Shown here: positions 55,809-63,957 of the stretch, piece by piece | Position numbering within the stretch: position 1 is the first letter of the stretch | How the letters are laid out: each line of letters starts with the position of its first letter | From: Cohnella cholangitidis | GTDB taxonomy: Bacteria > Bacillota > Bacilli > Paenibacillales > Paenibacillaceae | Assembly: GCF_014107495.1 (NCBI RefSeq) | Contig: NZ_CP041969.1 | Span: 806,001 to 870,000, forward strand | Reading direction: 5' to 3' | Length of the DNA: 64,000 nt | The notes under the pieces: generated by a model | The model's database searches: none | What the model was told of the DNA's origin: nothing | The model's input: only the letters and a program-made list of their open reading frames with translations | Program-made: the position numbers and the translations under genes

Positions 55809-57086
55809 CTAGAGATTGATAATCTGGTCTCTATGAGGCCCTACCGATACGCTTGATATTTCCACTTCAATCGCAGACTCGATGAACTTCACGTATACCT
55901 GAGCAGCATCAGGCAAATTATCGAATGCCCGAATGCCCGTAATATCGCTTTTCCAGCCTGGAAATTTTCTAAATATGGGCTTTGCCCGATCCAATTCCGC
56001 GGTTATCGGAAAACGATCGATAGCGACCCCATCCACTTCGTATCCGACGCATACCGGAATTTCGTCCAAATAACCGAGCACGTCGAGATTCGTCAACACG
56101 ACATCCGTCGCGCCCTGCAGCATACATCCGTACCTCGTGGCAACCGCGTCGAACCAGCCTACCCGTCTCGGACGTCCCGTCAACGTCCCGTACTCTCCCG
56201 CGTCCCCGCCTCTGCGACGAAGCTCTTCCGACTCCGAGGAACCCAACTCCGTAACGAACGGTCCCGCGCCTACGCATGAGGAATACGCTTTGACTACCGC
56301 GATCACGCGAGTAATCGCATGCGCCGGCAATCCGGCTCCGACCGGCGCGAACCCCGCAAGCGTGGAAGAGGAAGTGGAATACGGGTATATACCGTGATCC
56401 GGATCCCGGAGCGCTCCCAACTGTCCTTCCAGCAAAACCGGCTCCCCCTTCTCCATAGCACTCCGAAGCAAGCCAGTCGTATCGCAAACCATTGGTCGGA
56501 GCTTCTCTCCCAACTCTAGCAGTTGGCCGAGCAAATCATCTATCCGTACCGGAGGTTTGTTATACAAGTGCACGAGCAAAACGTTTTTGGCCATAAGCAG
56601 CTTCTCCATCTTGATTTGCAATCGGGCCGCGTCGAATAGATCCGATACTTGGATGCCCAGCTTTGCGTATTTGTCCGCATAGAACGGAGCGATTCCCCTT
56701 TTCGTAGAACCATATCCGTTAGAGCCGAGCCTTTCCTCCTCTAACTCGTCGAATAGCCGATGCACGGGAAGAACGACTTGCGCTCTTTCGGACAATCGAA
56801 CGCGCGGCTCGGGCACGCCCCGATCCTGCAATGCCTCCAGCTCTCTTAGCAGTTGAGCGGCATCTACGGCCACTCCCGGACCGATAATATTCGTGACATT
56901 CGAATGGAATACGCCCGAAGGCAGCATATGCAAAGCGAATTTACCATAGTCGTTGATAATCGTATGTCCCGCGTTGCTGCCCCCTTGAAACCTCACTACG
57001 TAAGATGAATTAGCGGCGTAATGATCCGTCATTTTGCCTTTGCCTTCGTCCCCCCAGTTCGCCCCTACTATTGCCGTTACCGCCAT
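55809..57086 (-). CDS. purA: Divergent adenylosuccinate synthetase (PurA paralogue)
   Basis: From the ATG at 57086 (site GGAGG) the 425-residue protein shows the PurA signature: GANWGDEGKGKMTD with the catalytic Asp, GGSNAGHTI with the catalytic His, GSTKRGIAPFYADK and LTGRPRRVGWFD. The normal enzyme joins IMP and aspartate using GTP. Several conserved sites deviate: EGQLGALRDPDHG where EGAQG-x-LLDIDHG is usual, and AYSSCVGAGPFVTEL for AYTTRVGEGPFPTEL, which removes a normally conserved Arg. It may be a second, specialised PurA. It stands alone with a divergent LysR regulator rather than with purine genes. Confidence 0.85.
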   Translation of the reverse strand: MAVTAIVGANWGDEGKGKMTDHYAANSSYVVRFQGGSNAGHTIINDYGKFALHMLPSGVFHSNVTNIIGPGVAVDAAQLLRELEALQDRGVPEPRVRLSERAQVVLPVHRLFDELEEERLGSNGYGSTKRGIAPFYADKYAKLGIQVSDLFDAARLQIKMEKLLMAKNVLLVHLYNKPPVRIDDLLGQLLELGEKLRPMVCDTTGLLRSAMEKGEPVLLEGQLGALRDPDHGIYPYSTSSSTLAGFAPVGAGLPAHAITRVIAVVKAYSSCVGAGPFVTELGSSESEELRRRGGDAGEYGTLTGRPRRVGWFDAVATRYGCMLQGATDVVLTNLDVLGYLDEIPVCVGYEVDGVAIDRFPITAELDRAKPIFRKFPGWKSDITGIRAFDNLPDAAQVYVKFIESAIEVEISSVSVGPHRDQIINL

Positions 57087-57126
57087 GTTATCCGGCCTCC
57101 TATTTCGTTTTGACTCCGCAAAGCTT

Positions 57127-57132
57127 ATTATA
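57127..57132 (-). promoter_or_regulatory. -10 element of purA promoter
   Basis: On the minus strand TATAAT lies 41 bases upstream of the purA ATG, with no good -35 (TATTTT) at 17 bases. A poor -35 is typical of activator-dependent promoters, in line with the LysR box just upstream. Confidence 0.4.
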
Positions 57133-57157
57133 AGAGTGTTATCATCATAAAAATAAT

Positions 57158-57174
57158 TGATATAACTAATATCA
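57158..57174. promoter_or_regulatory. LysR-type operator between purA and lysR
   Basis: The perfect palindrome TGATATAACTAATATCA fits the T-N11-A pattern bound by LysR-type regulators. It sits 22 bases before the regulator gene and about 70 bases before purA, so it can serve both. Confidence 0.6.
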
Positions 57175-57195
57175 GATATAAGTAGGGGTAATGTC

Positions 57196-58074
57196 ATGAA
57201 CATCAATACCGAATGGTATCGCGCGTTCTATTGGACCGCGGTTAAAGGAAGCTTGTCTAGAGCAGCCGAGAAGTTGCATATCACTCAGCCTGCCGTCAGC
57301 CATACGCTCAAGCAGCTTGAGAGCCAGCTTGGCGGTCAATTGTTCTTCCGGACTCCGAAAGGCGTCGTATTGACGAAAGAAGGAGAGGTGCTGTTCAGCC
57401 ACGTTAAACAAGCTTTTCAGCTCATGGAAATCGGGGAAAAGAAAATAGCCGAGATGCACAATCTCGACAGCGGGGAAATCCATATCGGAGCAAGCGACAC
57501 TCTATGCAAACATTTTCTGCTGCCTTATCTCGAGCAATATCACCAAGCTTATCCGAACGTTCGGATTCACGTCACGAACCGGACGACACCAGAGACGTTA
57601 GCCTTGTTGAAAAATGGACTAATCGATTTCGGCATCGTGAACCTTCCCGCGGCGGACGGCAGAGTAAATTTCCGGGAAAGCCAAGCTCTGCATGAATGCC
57701 TTATAGGAGGAAAAGCATATGCCGCTCTGGCAGAGCAGCCTTTCCATCTTGAGGAGCTAAGCCGTTATCCCTTGTTGATGTTAGAATCGGGCGGCAACAC
57801 TCGCCGGTTTCTCGATGGGTACAGTTCTAGCCATGGCGTAACGTTAAAGCCCGAGTTCGAGCTCGGCAGCATCGATTTGATCATTCAATTCGTTCGCAGC
57901 GGTTTCGGCTTGGCTTTCGTTGCCCGCGAATACGCGCAAAACGAACTAGACGCGGGAACGCTTGTTGAAATTCCGCTGATCCCCGCGGTACCCGAGCGGC
58001 ATGTCGGAATCGCGACACTTAGCGGAACTCCGCTCTCCTCCGCTTCGAGACGATTGCTGGAACTATTGCCATAA
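57196..58074 (+). CDS. LysR family transcriptional regulator
   Basis: The 292-residue protein has the LysR helix-turn-helix at the N-terminus (WTAVKGSLSRAAEKLHITQP, then AVSHTLKQLESQLGGQLFFR) and a periplasmic-binding-protein-like sensor domain (EIHIGASDTLCKHFLLPYLE). It is divergent from purA, and the operator at 57158-57174 lies between them. It probably controls purA in response to a purine-related ligand, which is inferred from position only. Confidence 0.93.
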   Translation: MNINTEWYRAFYWTAVKGSLSRAAEKLHITQPAVSHTLKQLESQLGGQLFFRTPKGVVLTKEGEVLFSHVKQAFQLMEIGEKKIAEMHNLDSGEIHIGASDTLCKHFLLPYLEQYHQAYPNVRIHVTNRTTPETLALLKNGLIDFGIVNLPAADGRVNFRESQALHECLIGGKAYAALAEQPFHLEELSRYPLLMLESGGNTRRFLDGYSSSHGVTLKPEFELGSIDLIIQFVRSGFGLAFVAREYAQNELDAGTLVEIPLIPAVPERHVGIATLSGTPLSSASRRLLELLP

Positions 58075-58075
58075 T

Positions 58076-58098
58076 AAAAAGCGCCCTTGCATGGGCGC
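58076..58098 (-). terminator. Terminator of the yqe-type operon
   Basis: A 6-bp GC stem GCGCCC/GGGCGC (58081-58086 with 58093-58098) with a 6-base loop. On the minus strand TTTTTATTAT follows, so it ends the leftward transcript of the methyltransferase gene. It may also end lysR. Confidence 0.75.
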
Positions 58099-58122
58099 CT
58101 TAATTCCATTCGTTCTATGAGA

Positions 58123-58914
58123 CTATTCCGGCTTGCGAGCCACGTAAAACAGTCGTTCCGATTCCTCGTTCGGCTTGTCCCAAGTGAAATCGGCAAGTCG
58201 ATGAAGCAGTTCGAACCCGGCTTCGGTTAACTGCTCCGCAATCCAATCGGGATCGTACGTTCTCTGTACGTGAGATTCCTCGAAGCGGCAGTACAATGCA
58301 CCGCCGCTCTTGGGAGACGTCTCTTCTTGAATGAAGAAAGTGAGCGAATGCTCGATTTCCATCCGATCCGGGTCGTAATCGCAAGTCCACAGATAAGCGA
58401 CGTCTTTCTCGTCATACACGAACGGCTGCTCTTCCGCGTACCTCTCCAATTGTCTCGGAGAATGGACGTCGAACAGAAACAACCCTCCCGGCGCCAAGCC
58501 GTGATAAGTTTGACGTATCGTTGCCGACACGTCTTGCGGTTCCGTTAAATAGTTCAAGCAATCGCAGAAGCTGATAACCGCATCCACTGGATGCGGGAGC
58601 TCCCAGTCCCGCATATCCTGCTGAAGCCAACGAATCGTTCCGGGCTCGTCCCGATATCCGCCTCGCGTAGCCGGCTCGTCCCATTTGCTGCGGGCAACCG
58701 ATAACATCTCCGAGGAGATATCGATCCCGAACACGCTGAAGCCCGATCGGGCTAGCGGTATCGTCATATTGCCCGTTCCGCAGCCGAGATCCACGACTGT
58801 CTTCGGTATACCGTATTTATCCCAGCATCGGCGAGCGAAGCTCATCCAGTCGGAATACGGCATTTCCTCCATCAAACGGTCATATACGGCAGCGAACTGC
58901 CGGTAAGTACGCAT
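58123..58914 (-). CDS. Class I SAM-dependent methyltransferase (YqeM-like)
   Basis: The 263-residue protein has the SAM-binding motif TVVDLGCGTGNMTIPLA, the acidic end of the second strand (VFGIDISSEMLSVARSKW) and DAVISFCDCLNYL. Position after rsfS and cvfB, as for yqeM in B. subtilis, supports the assignment. The substrate is unknown. Confidence 0.88.
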   Translation of the reverse strand: MRTYRQFAAVYDRLMEEMPYSDWMSFARRCWDKYGIPKTVVDLGCGTGNMTIPLARSGFSVFGIDISSEMLSVARSKWDEPATRGGYRDEPGTIRWLQQDMRDWELPHPVDAVISFCDCLNYLTEPQDVSATIRQTYHGLAPGGLFLFDVHSPRQLERYAEEQPFVYDEKDVAYLWTCDYDPDRMEIEHSLTFFIQEETSPKSGGALYCRFEESHVQRTYDPDWIAEQLTEAGFELLHRLADFTWDKPNEESERLFYVARKPE

Positions 58915-58952
58915 GGTCGTCTCCCCAGTCTGTTACAGATTACGTATAGAGC

Positions 58953-59897
58953 TTAAGTCGCGGGGCTCCCGTCATCCGAAGCCGATTGATGTTCCGACTC
59001 TCCCTCGGCCGTAACCAGATGCGTCCAGTTGCCTTTCTGCGTGACGAGGCCTTCTTTCATCAGCTTCCCGAGAGCTCTCTTGAACGCCGATTTGCTAAGC
59101 TGGAACCGACGTTGGATATCGTCCGCGCTTGTCTGATCGGAGTACGGCATCGCACCGCCCGGCCGCTCCTTCAAGAAAGCAAGAATCCGGTCCGCGTCTT
59201 CCAACCGGCCGACTTCTTTGCTCGCCTTGATACTTAAGGACACTCGGCCATCCTCGCGAACTTGCGTAACGCGTGCGCTGAACTTCTGTCCGATCCGAAG
59301 CGGATGGACCATGGAAGCGTCATGAATATATCCAAGCACGCCAAAGCCTAGCAAACCGCCGTCAACCAAAGTAAACACGCCATCCCGATAGACATCCGTT
59401 ACCCAACCTTCACGCCATTGGTTAAGCCACGTCGTCGGTGCCCGAACGACCTTCGAAGCGAAATCGTCGATCTTCGCCAATCGAGCAAGCATACGGCCTT
59501 CTTTGTCGTGTTTCATGACGACGAACAGCTCGTCGCCCGTCTGCGGCCACACGTTCTTGCGCTCGGGAGGAAATTGCTTCAAAGGCAACAACAGTTGACG
59601 CCCGATTCCCATCTCCAAGAAAAATCCGAAATGAGGGTGAAAATCCGCGACCGTCAGCTTAGCCATTTCTCCGAGCGAAATAAGCGGTTTGCGTAAGGTT
59701 GCGGTTAGACGCTCTTTGTCGTCGTGAAATAGGAACACTTCGATCTCCGAATCGATCTCGGGTCTAGTTCCGACCGCTTCCCCGTAAGGAAGATGGACCT
59801 CGGGACCGTCTTCCGCTCCGAATCCGAGAAACCAGCCATACGGAGAAACTTCCCTACGAACCCACAAGCGTTGCAGCGTGCCCGCGGTCAGGTTCAT
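58953..59897 (-). CDS. cvfB: S1 RNA-binding protein, CvfB family
   Basis: The 314-residue protein has the CvfB/YitL layout: three S1-like OB domains (LWVRREVSPYGWFLGFGAED, LTVADFHPHFGFFLEMG, WVTDVYRDGVFTLVDGGLLG, and KFSARVTQVREDGRVSLSIK) and a C-terminal winged helix (IQRRFQLSKSAFKRALGKLM). In staphylococci CvfB affects virulence gene expression by binding RNA. The ATG overlaps the rsfS stop as ATGA. Confidence 0.9.
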   Translation of the reverse strand: MNLTAGTLQRLWVRREVSPYGWFLGFGAEDGPEVHLPYGEAVGTRPEIDSEIEVFLFHDDKERLTATLRKPLISLGEMAKLTVADFHPHFGFFLEMGIGRQLLLPLKQFPPERKNVWPQTGDELFVVMKHDKEGRMLARLAKIDDFASKVVRAPTTWLNQWREGWVTDVYRDGVFTLVDGGLLGFGVLGYIHDASMVHPLRIGQKFSARVTQVREDGRVSLSIKASKEVGRLEDADRILAFLKERPGGAMPYSDQTSADDIQRRFQLSKSAFKRALGKLMKEGLVTQKGNWTHLVTAEGESEHQSASDDGSPAT

Positions 59898-60238
59898 ACG
59901 GATTCAACGGCCTTCGCGTCGGACCATAGACGTTCCAAATGGTAATACTCCCGCTCGTCCCTATGGAATACATGGGCGACAACGTCTCCCATATCCACGA
60001 GAACCCATCTTGCGGTATCCATGCCTTCCAACCGTACTCTTTTGCCGTTCAACTCCGCGCTTTTGCGGATTTCCGAAGCGATCGACAACACTTGCGTATC
60101 CGAATTCCCGTGACAGATGACGAAATAATCCGCAATCAGCGATATGCCTTGCAAGTTCAAAGCCACGACGTCGTGGGCTTTCTTTTCTTCCGCCGCATTG
60201 AGTACTGCCTTCAATAATTGTTCCGAGCTACCTGCCAT
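59894..60238 (-). CDS. rsfS: Ribosome silencing factor RsfS
   Basis: The 114-residue protein matches RsfS (YqeL): KAHDVVALNLQGISLIADYF, then VICHGNSDTQVLSIASEIRK, and ARWVLVDMGDVVAHVFH with REYYHLERLW. It binds ribosomal protein L14 and blocks subunit joining during starvation. It is coupled to cvfB by ATGA and follows yqeK by 22 bases. Confidence 0.95.
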   Translation of the reverse strand: MAGSSEQLLKAVLNAAEEKKAHDVVALNLQGISLIADYFVICHGNSDTQVLSIASEIRKSAELNGKRVRLEGMDTARWVLVDMGDVVAHVFHRDEREYYHLERLWSDAKAVESV

Positions 60239-60260
60239 GTCTCAGCCTCCGCTTTATAGG

Positions 60261-60845
60261 TTATTGTTCTTTTGTTTGCGATTGTTTGAATTGCGTAATG
60301 AGATCGTTACGCGCCAATACGGTTAATGGAAAAATTCGTTTTCCCCGCTCCACCAGCACTTCGATCGTCGAACCGAACGCCGCGATCAGCGCTTCTTCCA
60401 TATTATGTTTAGCAAGCTTGCGCAGCTTATCCACTCCGGGAAAATCGCGCCCCGGTTCTATATAATCCGCTAAACAAACGATTTTGTCCAACTTCGTCAT
60501 GTTTTCCCGTCCGGAAGTATGGTAGCGGATCGCGTCCAATACTTCTTCATCGGCGATGCCGTGTTCCGTTGCCACCGCCCAGGCTCCGACATGCGCATGC
60601 CATAGCTCCTTGTCGTGATCTAACAGGTCCGGAGGCAAATGGCGTTCCCTGATAATCGCTTCCATCCGGTCGATCGCCCATGCTTTGGAGTAATCATGCA
60701 GCAGCGCGGCGAGCTCGGCCTTGTCAGGATCGCCGTCGTAGCGCTTGGCAAGCTGAATGGCGGTATCGACTACGCCAAGGGTATGTTTCCAACGCTTGTC
60801 GGGCATCTGCCGGCGAGTAGCTTCCCTTAATGCTTCAAGATTCAT
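60261..60845 (-). CDS. yqeK: HD-domain Ap4A hydrolase YqeK
   Basis: From the ATG at 60845, 9 bases after AGAAGGA, the product is 194 residues. It overlaps the nadD end by 11 bases. The HD metal motif is seen as RWKHTLGVVDTAIQLAKRY and LAALLHDYSKAW (His-Asp), with further His in LWHAHVGAWAV and YHTSGR. YqeK hydrolyses diadenosine tetraphosphate to ADP. Two earlier in-frame Met codons (60875, 60854) are too far or too near the site. Confidence 0.92.
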   Translation of the reverse strand: MNLEALREATRRQMPDKRWKHTLGVVDTAIQLAKRYDGDPDKAELAALLHDYSKAWAIDRMEAIIRERHLPPDLLDHDKELWHAHVGAWAVATEHGIADEEVLDAIRYHTSGRENMTKLDKIVCLADYIEPGRDFPGVDKLRKLAKHNMEEALIAAFGSTIEVLVERGKRIFPLTVLARNDLITQFKQSQTKEQ

Positions 60846-61422
60846 ATAAGCCATTCCTTCTAATGAATTCGGCAACCTGTTCCGGGAGCATGTAGCGGAT
60901 AGAGCGACCTTCCTTAAGCCTGCGCCTAATATCGGAGGAAGATATCCCCATCGGAGGCATGATCGCCCGCAGCAACCGGCGCCTTATGAAGATTGGAAGC
61001 GCGGCGTCGTCGCTAGGCTGGTCCGGCCGTTCCAAACCGATAAAAGTTAAACTTTCCGCAAGCCTCTCGATTTCCCGCCAATTAGGCAAGTCTTTGACCA
61101 TATCGGAACCGACGATCCAATAGAACGTCAAGTTCGGATGTCGTTCTTTCAAAGCCGTTACCGTGTCGATCGTATAAGAGGTCCCTTCGCGCTGCAGCTC
61201 GATGTCCTCGACCTTGAATGCGGGATTGTCCGAAATGGCCTCATCGAGCATTCGGCGTCGCGACTCGCTATCCGCGCCGGGCTGCGGTTTATGAGGCGGC
61301 GTTAAAGTCGGGATAAACCAGACTTCGTCAAGGCCGACTGCCTCAAGCGCGGCTTGCGCGGCCAGCAAGTGGCCGTTATGGACCGGATCGAACGTTCCGC
61401 CGAGCAAGCCGATTTTACGCAT
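60835..61422 (-). CDS. nadD: Nicotinate-nucleotide adenylyltransferase
   Basis: The 195-residue protein has the nucleotidyltransferase motifs GGTFDPVHNGHLLAAQ (HxGH) and GISSSDIRRRLKEG. It makes nicotinate adenine dinucleotide from NaMN and ATP for NAD synthesis. It lies in the usual order between yhbY and yqeK. Confidence 0.96.
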   Translation of the reverse strand: MRKIGLLGGTFDPVHNGHLLAAQAALEAVGLDEVWFIPTLTPPHKPQPGADSESRRRMLDEAISDNPAFKVEDIELQREGTSYTIDTVTALKERHPNLTFYWIVGSDMVKDLPNWREIERLAESLTFIGLERPDQPSDDAALPIFIRRRLLRAIMPPMGISSSDIRRRLKEGRSIRYMLPEQVAEFIRRNGLYES

Positions 61423-61443
61423 TGGCTCTCGCCCTTCCGTTCA

Positions 61444-61740
61444 TCATTTGCGTGGAAGCTCGATTTGCTTATGGTCTTTGGATTCTTTGTAGAGCACGAT
61501 CGTCTTGCCGATCACTTGGGCAAGCTCCGCGCCGGACTTCTCGGCCAGTTCAGCACCGATCTCGCGAGGATCGTCGTCGCAGTTCGTCAGGACGGAGATC
61601 TTGATCAGCTCGCGTACTTCGATCGCTTCTTCGATGTGGCGGATCAGGTGATCGTTCGTGCCGCCTTTGCCGACTTGGAAAATCGGGGTGAGGTGATGCG
61701 CCAACGATCTTAGGTGGCGTTTTTGTTTTCCTGTTAACAT
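61444..61740 (-). CDS. yhbY: CRM-domain RNA-binding protein YhbY (YqeI)
   Basis: From the ATG at 61740 (site AGGA, 6 bases) the product is 98 residues: MLTGKQKRHLRSLAHHLTPI, the GKGG loop in FQVGKGGTND, and KISVLTNCDDDPREIGAELA. CRM proteins of this family bind pre-50S ribosomal particles. A longer reading from 61809 has no ribosome site. Confidence 0.93.
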   Translation of the reverse strand: MLTGKQKRHLRSLAHHLTPIFQVGKGGTNDHLIRHIEEAIEVRELIKISVLTNCDDDPREIGAELAEKSGAELAQVIGKTIVLYKESKDHKQIELPRK

Positions 61741-61809
61741 TTCTATTCCTGCTTTCTGTTGTGTGAATCCGGATACTCGTAATATAGGGTTACAAAAAAG
61801 GGTTGGCAC

Positions 61810-61878
61810 TCCGCCGCTGTTAAAATCGAGGTTGTTCTTGAATGGAATATGCGGTCACAACTCGATTTTAAAGGCGGA
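61810..61878. repeat. Long imperfect hairpin between yhbY and aroE
   Basis: TCCGCC (61810-61815), TTAAAATCGAG (61820-61830) and TTGT (61832-61835) pair with ACAA (61857-61860), CTCGATTTTAA (61861-61871) and GGCGGA (61873-61878) around a loop of about 21 bases. It has no T-tract, so it is not an ordinary terminator. It may be a small mobile palindrome or an RNA processing element in the yqe operon. The 77-codon frame over this stretch looks non-coding. Confidence 0.55.
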
Positions 61879-61956
61879 CGTAAACTCTCCGTACCAATCC
61901 CTTTTTCTCCACCCCTTGACGAGTCACCGTAATCTCTAGCCCAATACCAAAAATGC

Positions 61957-62799
61957 TTATTTACCAAAAGACTCAAGGACGACCGAACGCATGGCTTCGA
62001 CCGGGGCGGATTCGCCCGTCCAGTACTCGAATGCGTAGGCGCCCTGGTAGATGAACATGCCCAAGCCGCCGTGCACGCGGCAGCCTAATTGCTCGGCTTG
62101 CTCGAGAAAAGCCGTCTTAAGCGGATTGTAGATTAAATCGCTAGCGACGGATCCGGCCTTCAGCCAGGAAGGGTCGAAAGGAAGCTCGCCGATGTTAGGC
62201 GACATGCCTACGGAAGTCGTGTTGATGACGACGTCGGCGGACGAACAAGCTTCGCGGAGGCTGCTCCACGGAATCGCCGAGATCCGATAGTCTGACGAGA
62301 ACGAAGCGGCGAGTTCGGCGGCTTTCGTCTCCGTTCGATTCGCGATCAGGATCGCTGCCGGACGTTCTTGCGCCAGAGCCCATAGGATTCCCCTAGCGGC
62401 TCCTCCGGCGCCTAACACGACGATCGTCTTGCCGCTCAAATTAGGCTCGGCTTCTTCTTTTAAGGAGCGAACGTATCCGATACCGTCCGTATTATAACCG
62501 ATCAATCGACCGCCGTCGTTGACGATCGTATTGACCGCCCCCGCCGCCCGGGCACCCTCGCTTACTTCGTCGAGATAGGCCATGACTTCGACTTTATGCG
62601 GTATCGTGACGTTCAATCCTCTGAATCCCAATCCGCGAACGCCGGCAATCGCCTGTTCAAGCTTATCCGGAGTCACATGAAATGCCGCGTAAGCTCCGTT
62701 AATGCCCTTTTCGCGGAATGCCCGATTCAGCATGATCGGGGATTTCGAATGCCGGATGGGGTCGCCGATGACCCCGAACAATACGGTATGACTATCCAT
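61957..62799 (-). CDS. aroE: Shikimate dehydrogenase
   Basis: The 280-residue protein has the AroE signature: GVIGDPIRHSKSPIMLNRAF, FRGLNVTIPHKVEVMAYLDE with the catalytic Lys, the NADP loop VVLGAGGAARGILWAL with the NRTETKA basic pocket, and GLGMFIYQGAYAFEYWTG. It reduces 3-dehydroshikimate to shikimate in the aromatic amino acid pathway. It lies 35 bases after yqeH, in the standard order. Confidence 0.96.
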   Translation of the reverse strand: MDSHTVLFGVIGDPIRHSKSPIMLNRAFREKGINGAYAAFHVTPDKLEQAIAGVRGLGFRGLNVTIPHKVEVMAYLDEVSEGARAAGAVNTIVNDGGRLIGYNTDGIGYVRSLKEEAEPNLSGKTIVVLGAGGAARGILWALAQERPAAILIANRTETKAAELAASFSSDYRISAIPWSSLREACSSADVVINTTSVGMSPNIGELPFDPSWLKAGSVASDLIYNPLKTAFLEQAEQLGCRVHGGLGMFIYQGAYAFEYWTGESAPVEAMRSVVLESFGK

Positions 62800-62834
62800 C
62801 TTATTTTATCTCCTCTCCCACAAGAGGCTGTCGG

Positions 62835-63953
62835 TTACATCATGCTGTCCCGCAGCAAAACTTTAATTCCGCGCGGAGCGTGGACGTCTACCGTCGCTCC
62901 GGTTTTGCCGTTCGCCTGAATCCAGCCCAATCCCGAAATAAAAATATCCTGATTCGAATTCGGCGGAATCCTCAAGCGATGCCGGGTCCATGCCGGGAAC
63001 GATTCAAGGTCTTCCGTGCTAGGAGGACTCAACATCACCCCGCGATGCTGCTCGTAAAGCTCGTCGGCCCGTTCCAGCTTCGTCCGGTGAACCGTCAAGC
63101 CCCCCGAGAGATTCACGGTGAACGATTGGCGTTCGCCTTCCAGGAAATCGAACCGGGCTAACGCTCCGATAAACAACGTCTGCTTCTCGTTTAACTGATA
63201 CGTTAGAGGCTTCAACGGTTTGTCCGGTAGAAGCGCCGCCAAATCCTTGCGCGGAACGATCTCCGACATCCGCCATGAATAGACGATTCCCGGCGTGTCG
63301 ATGATGCTCTTGCCGTCGTCGAGGGGAATGTGCACGGCATCGAGCGTCGTTCCGGGATATCGGGAAACGGTGAGCTCGCGCTTCAAATCGCTATAATCCG
63401 AAATCAAGCGGTTAATCAAAGTGCTTTTGCCTACGTTCGTCGCTCCGACCACGTACACGTCCCTGTCGTTCCGATAAGTATTGACCGCTTCAACGACGCG
63501 GTCGAAACCGATATTGCGGCGAGCGCTGCACAATACGACGTCGATGACCTTCAAGCCTTCCTCGCGGGCTTGTTTCTGAACCCAATTCCGCAATCGGTTC
63601 CAGTTCGTAACCGGCGGCAGCAAGTCGATCTTATTGACGACGAGAAGCACCGGGTTATTCCCGACGAAGCGCTGCAAGCTCGAAATTAAGCTGCCTTGAA
63701 AATCGAACAAATCCACGATGTGGACGACCAAACTATCCGTCGAGGCGATGCCTCCGAGCAATTTCAGAAACTCGTCCTGGTCTACCGTCACGGATGACGC
63801 TTCGTTATAATTTTTAATCCTAAAGCAACGTTGGCAGACTGCCTCTTCCTTCTCTATCGAGGAAGCGGGCACGAATCCCGGCTTCTTCTGGTCACCGCTC
63901 TGAAGCGGAATTCCGCAGCCTGCGCAACGAGGAGGCTTATGTTGGTCTAGCAT
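62835..63953 (-). CDS. yqeH: Circularly permuted GTPase YqeH
   Basis: The 372-residue protein has an N-terminal zinc finger (RCAGCGIPLQ and VCQRCFRIKNY) and a permuted G domain: NKIDLLP (G4), CSARRNIGFD (G5), then GATNVGKSTLIN (G1), PGTTLDA (G2) and DTPGIV (G3). It is needed for assembly of the 30S ribosomal subunit. The C-terminal domain shows ARFDFLEGERQSFTVNL. The start is the ATG at 63953 after GGGAGGA. Confidence 0.95.
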   Translation of the reverse strand: MLDQHKPPRCAGCGIPLQSGDQKKPGFVPASSIEKEEAVCQRCFRIKNYNEASSVTVDQDEFLKLLGGIASTDSLVVHIVDLFDFQGSLISSLQRFVGNNPVLLVVNKIDLLPPVTNWNRLRNWVQKQAREEGLKVIDVVLCSARRNIGFDRVVEAVNTYRNDRDVYVVGATNVGKSTLINRLISDYSDLKRELTVSRYPGTTLDAVHIPLDDGKSIIDTPGIVYSWRMSEIVPRKDLAALLPDKPLKPLTYQLNEKQTLFIGALARFDFLEGERQSFTVNLSGGLTVHRTKLERADELYEQHRGVMLSPPSTEDLESFPAWTRHRLRIPPNSNQDIFISGLGWIQANGKTGATVDVHAPRGIKVLLRDSMM

Positions 63954-63957
63954 CCGT

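Noticed and set aside
61743..61976. A 77-codon frame between yhbY and aroE
   Set aside because: It overlaps the aroE end and the hairpin 61810-61878, with no ribosome site and no protein-like pattern.
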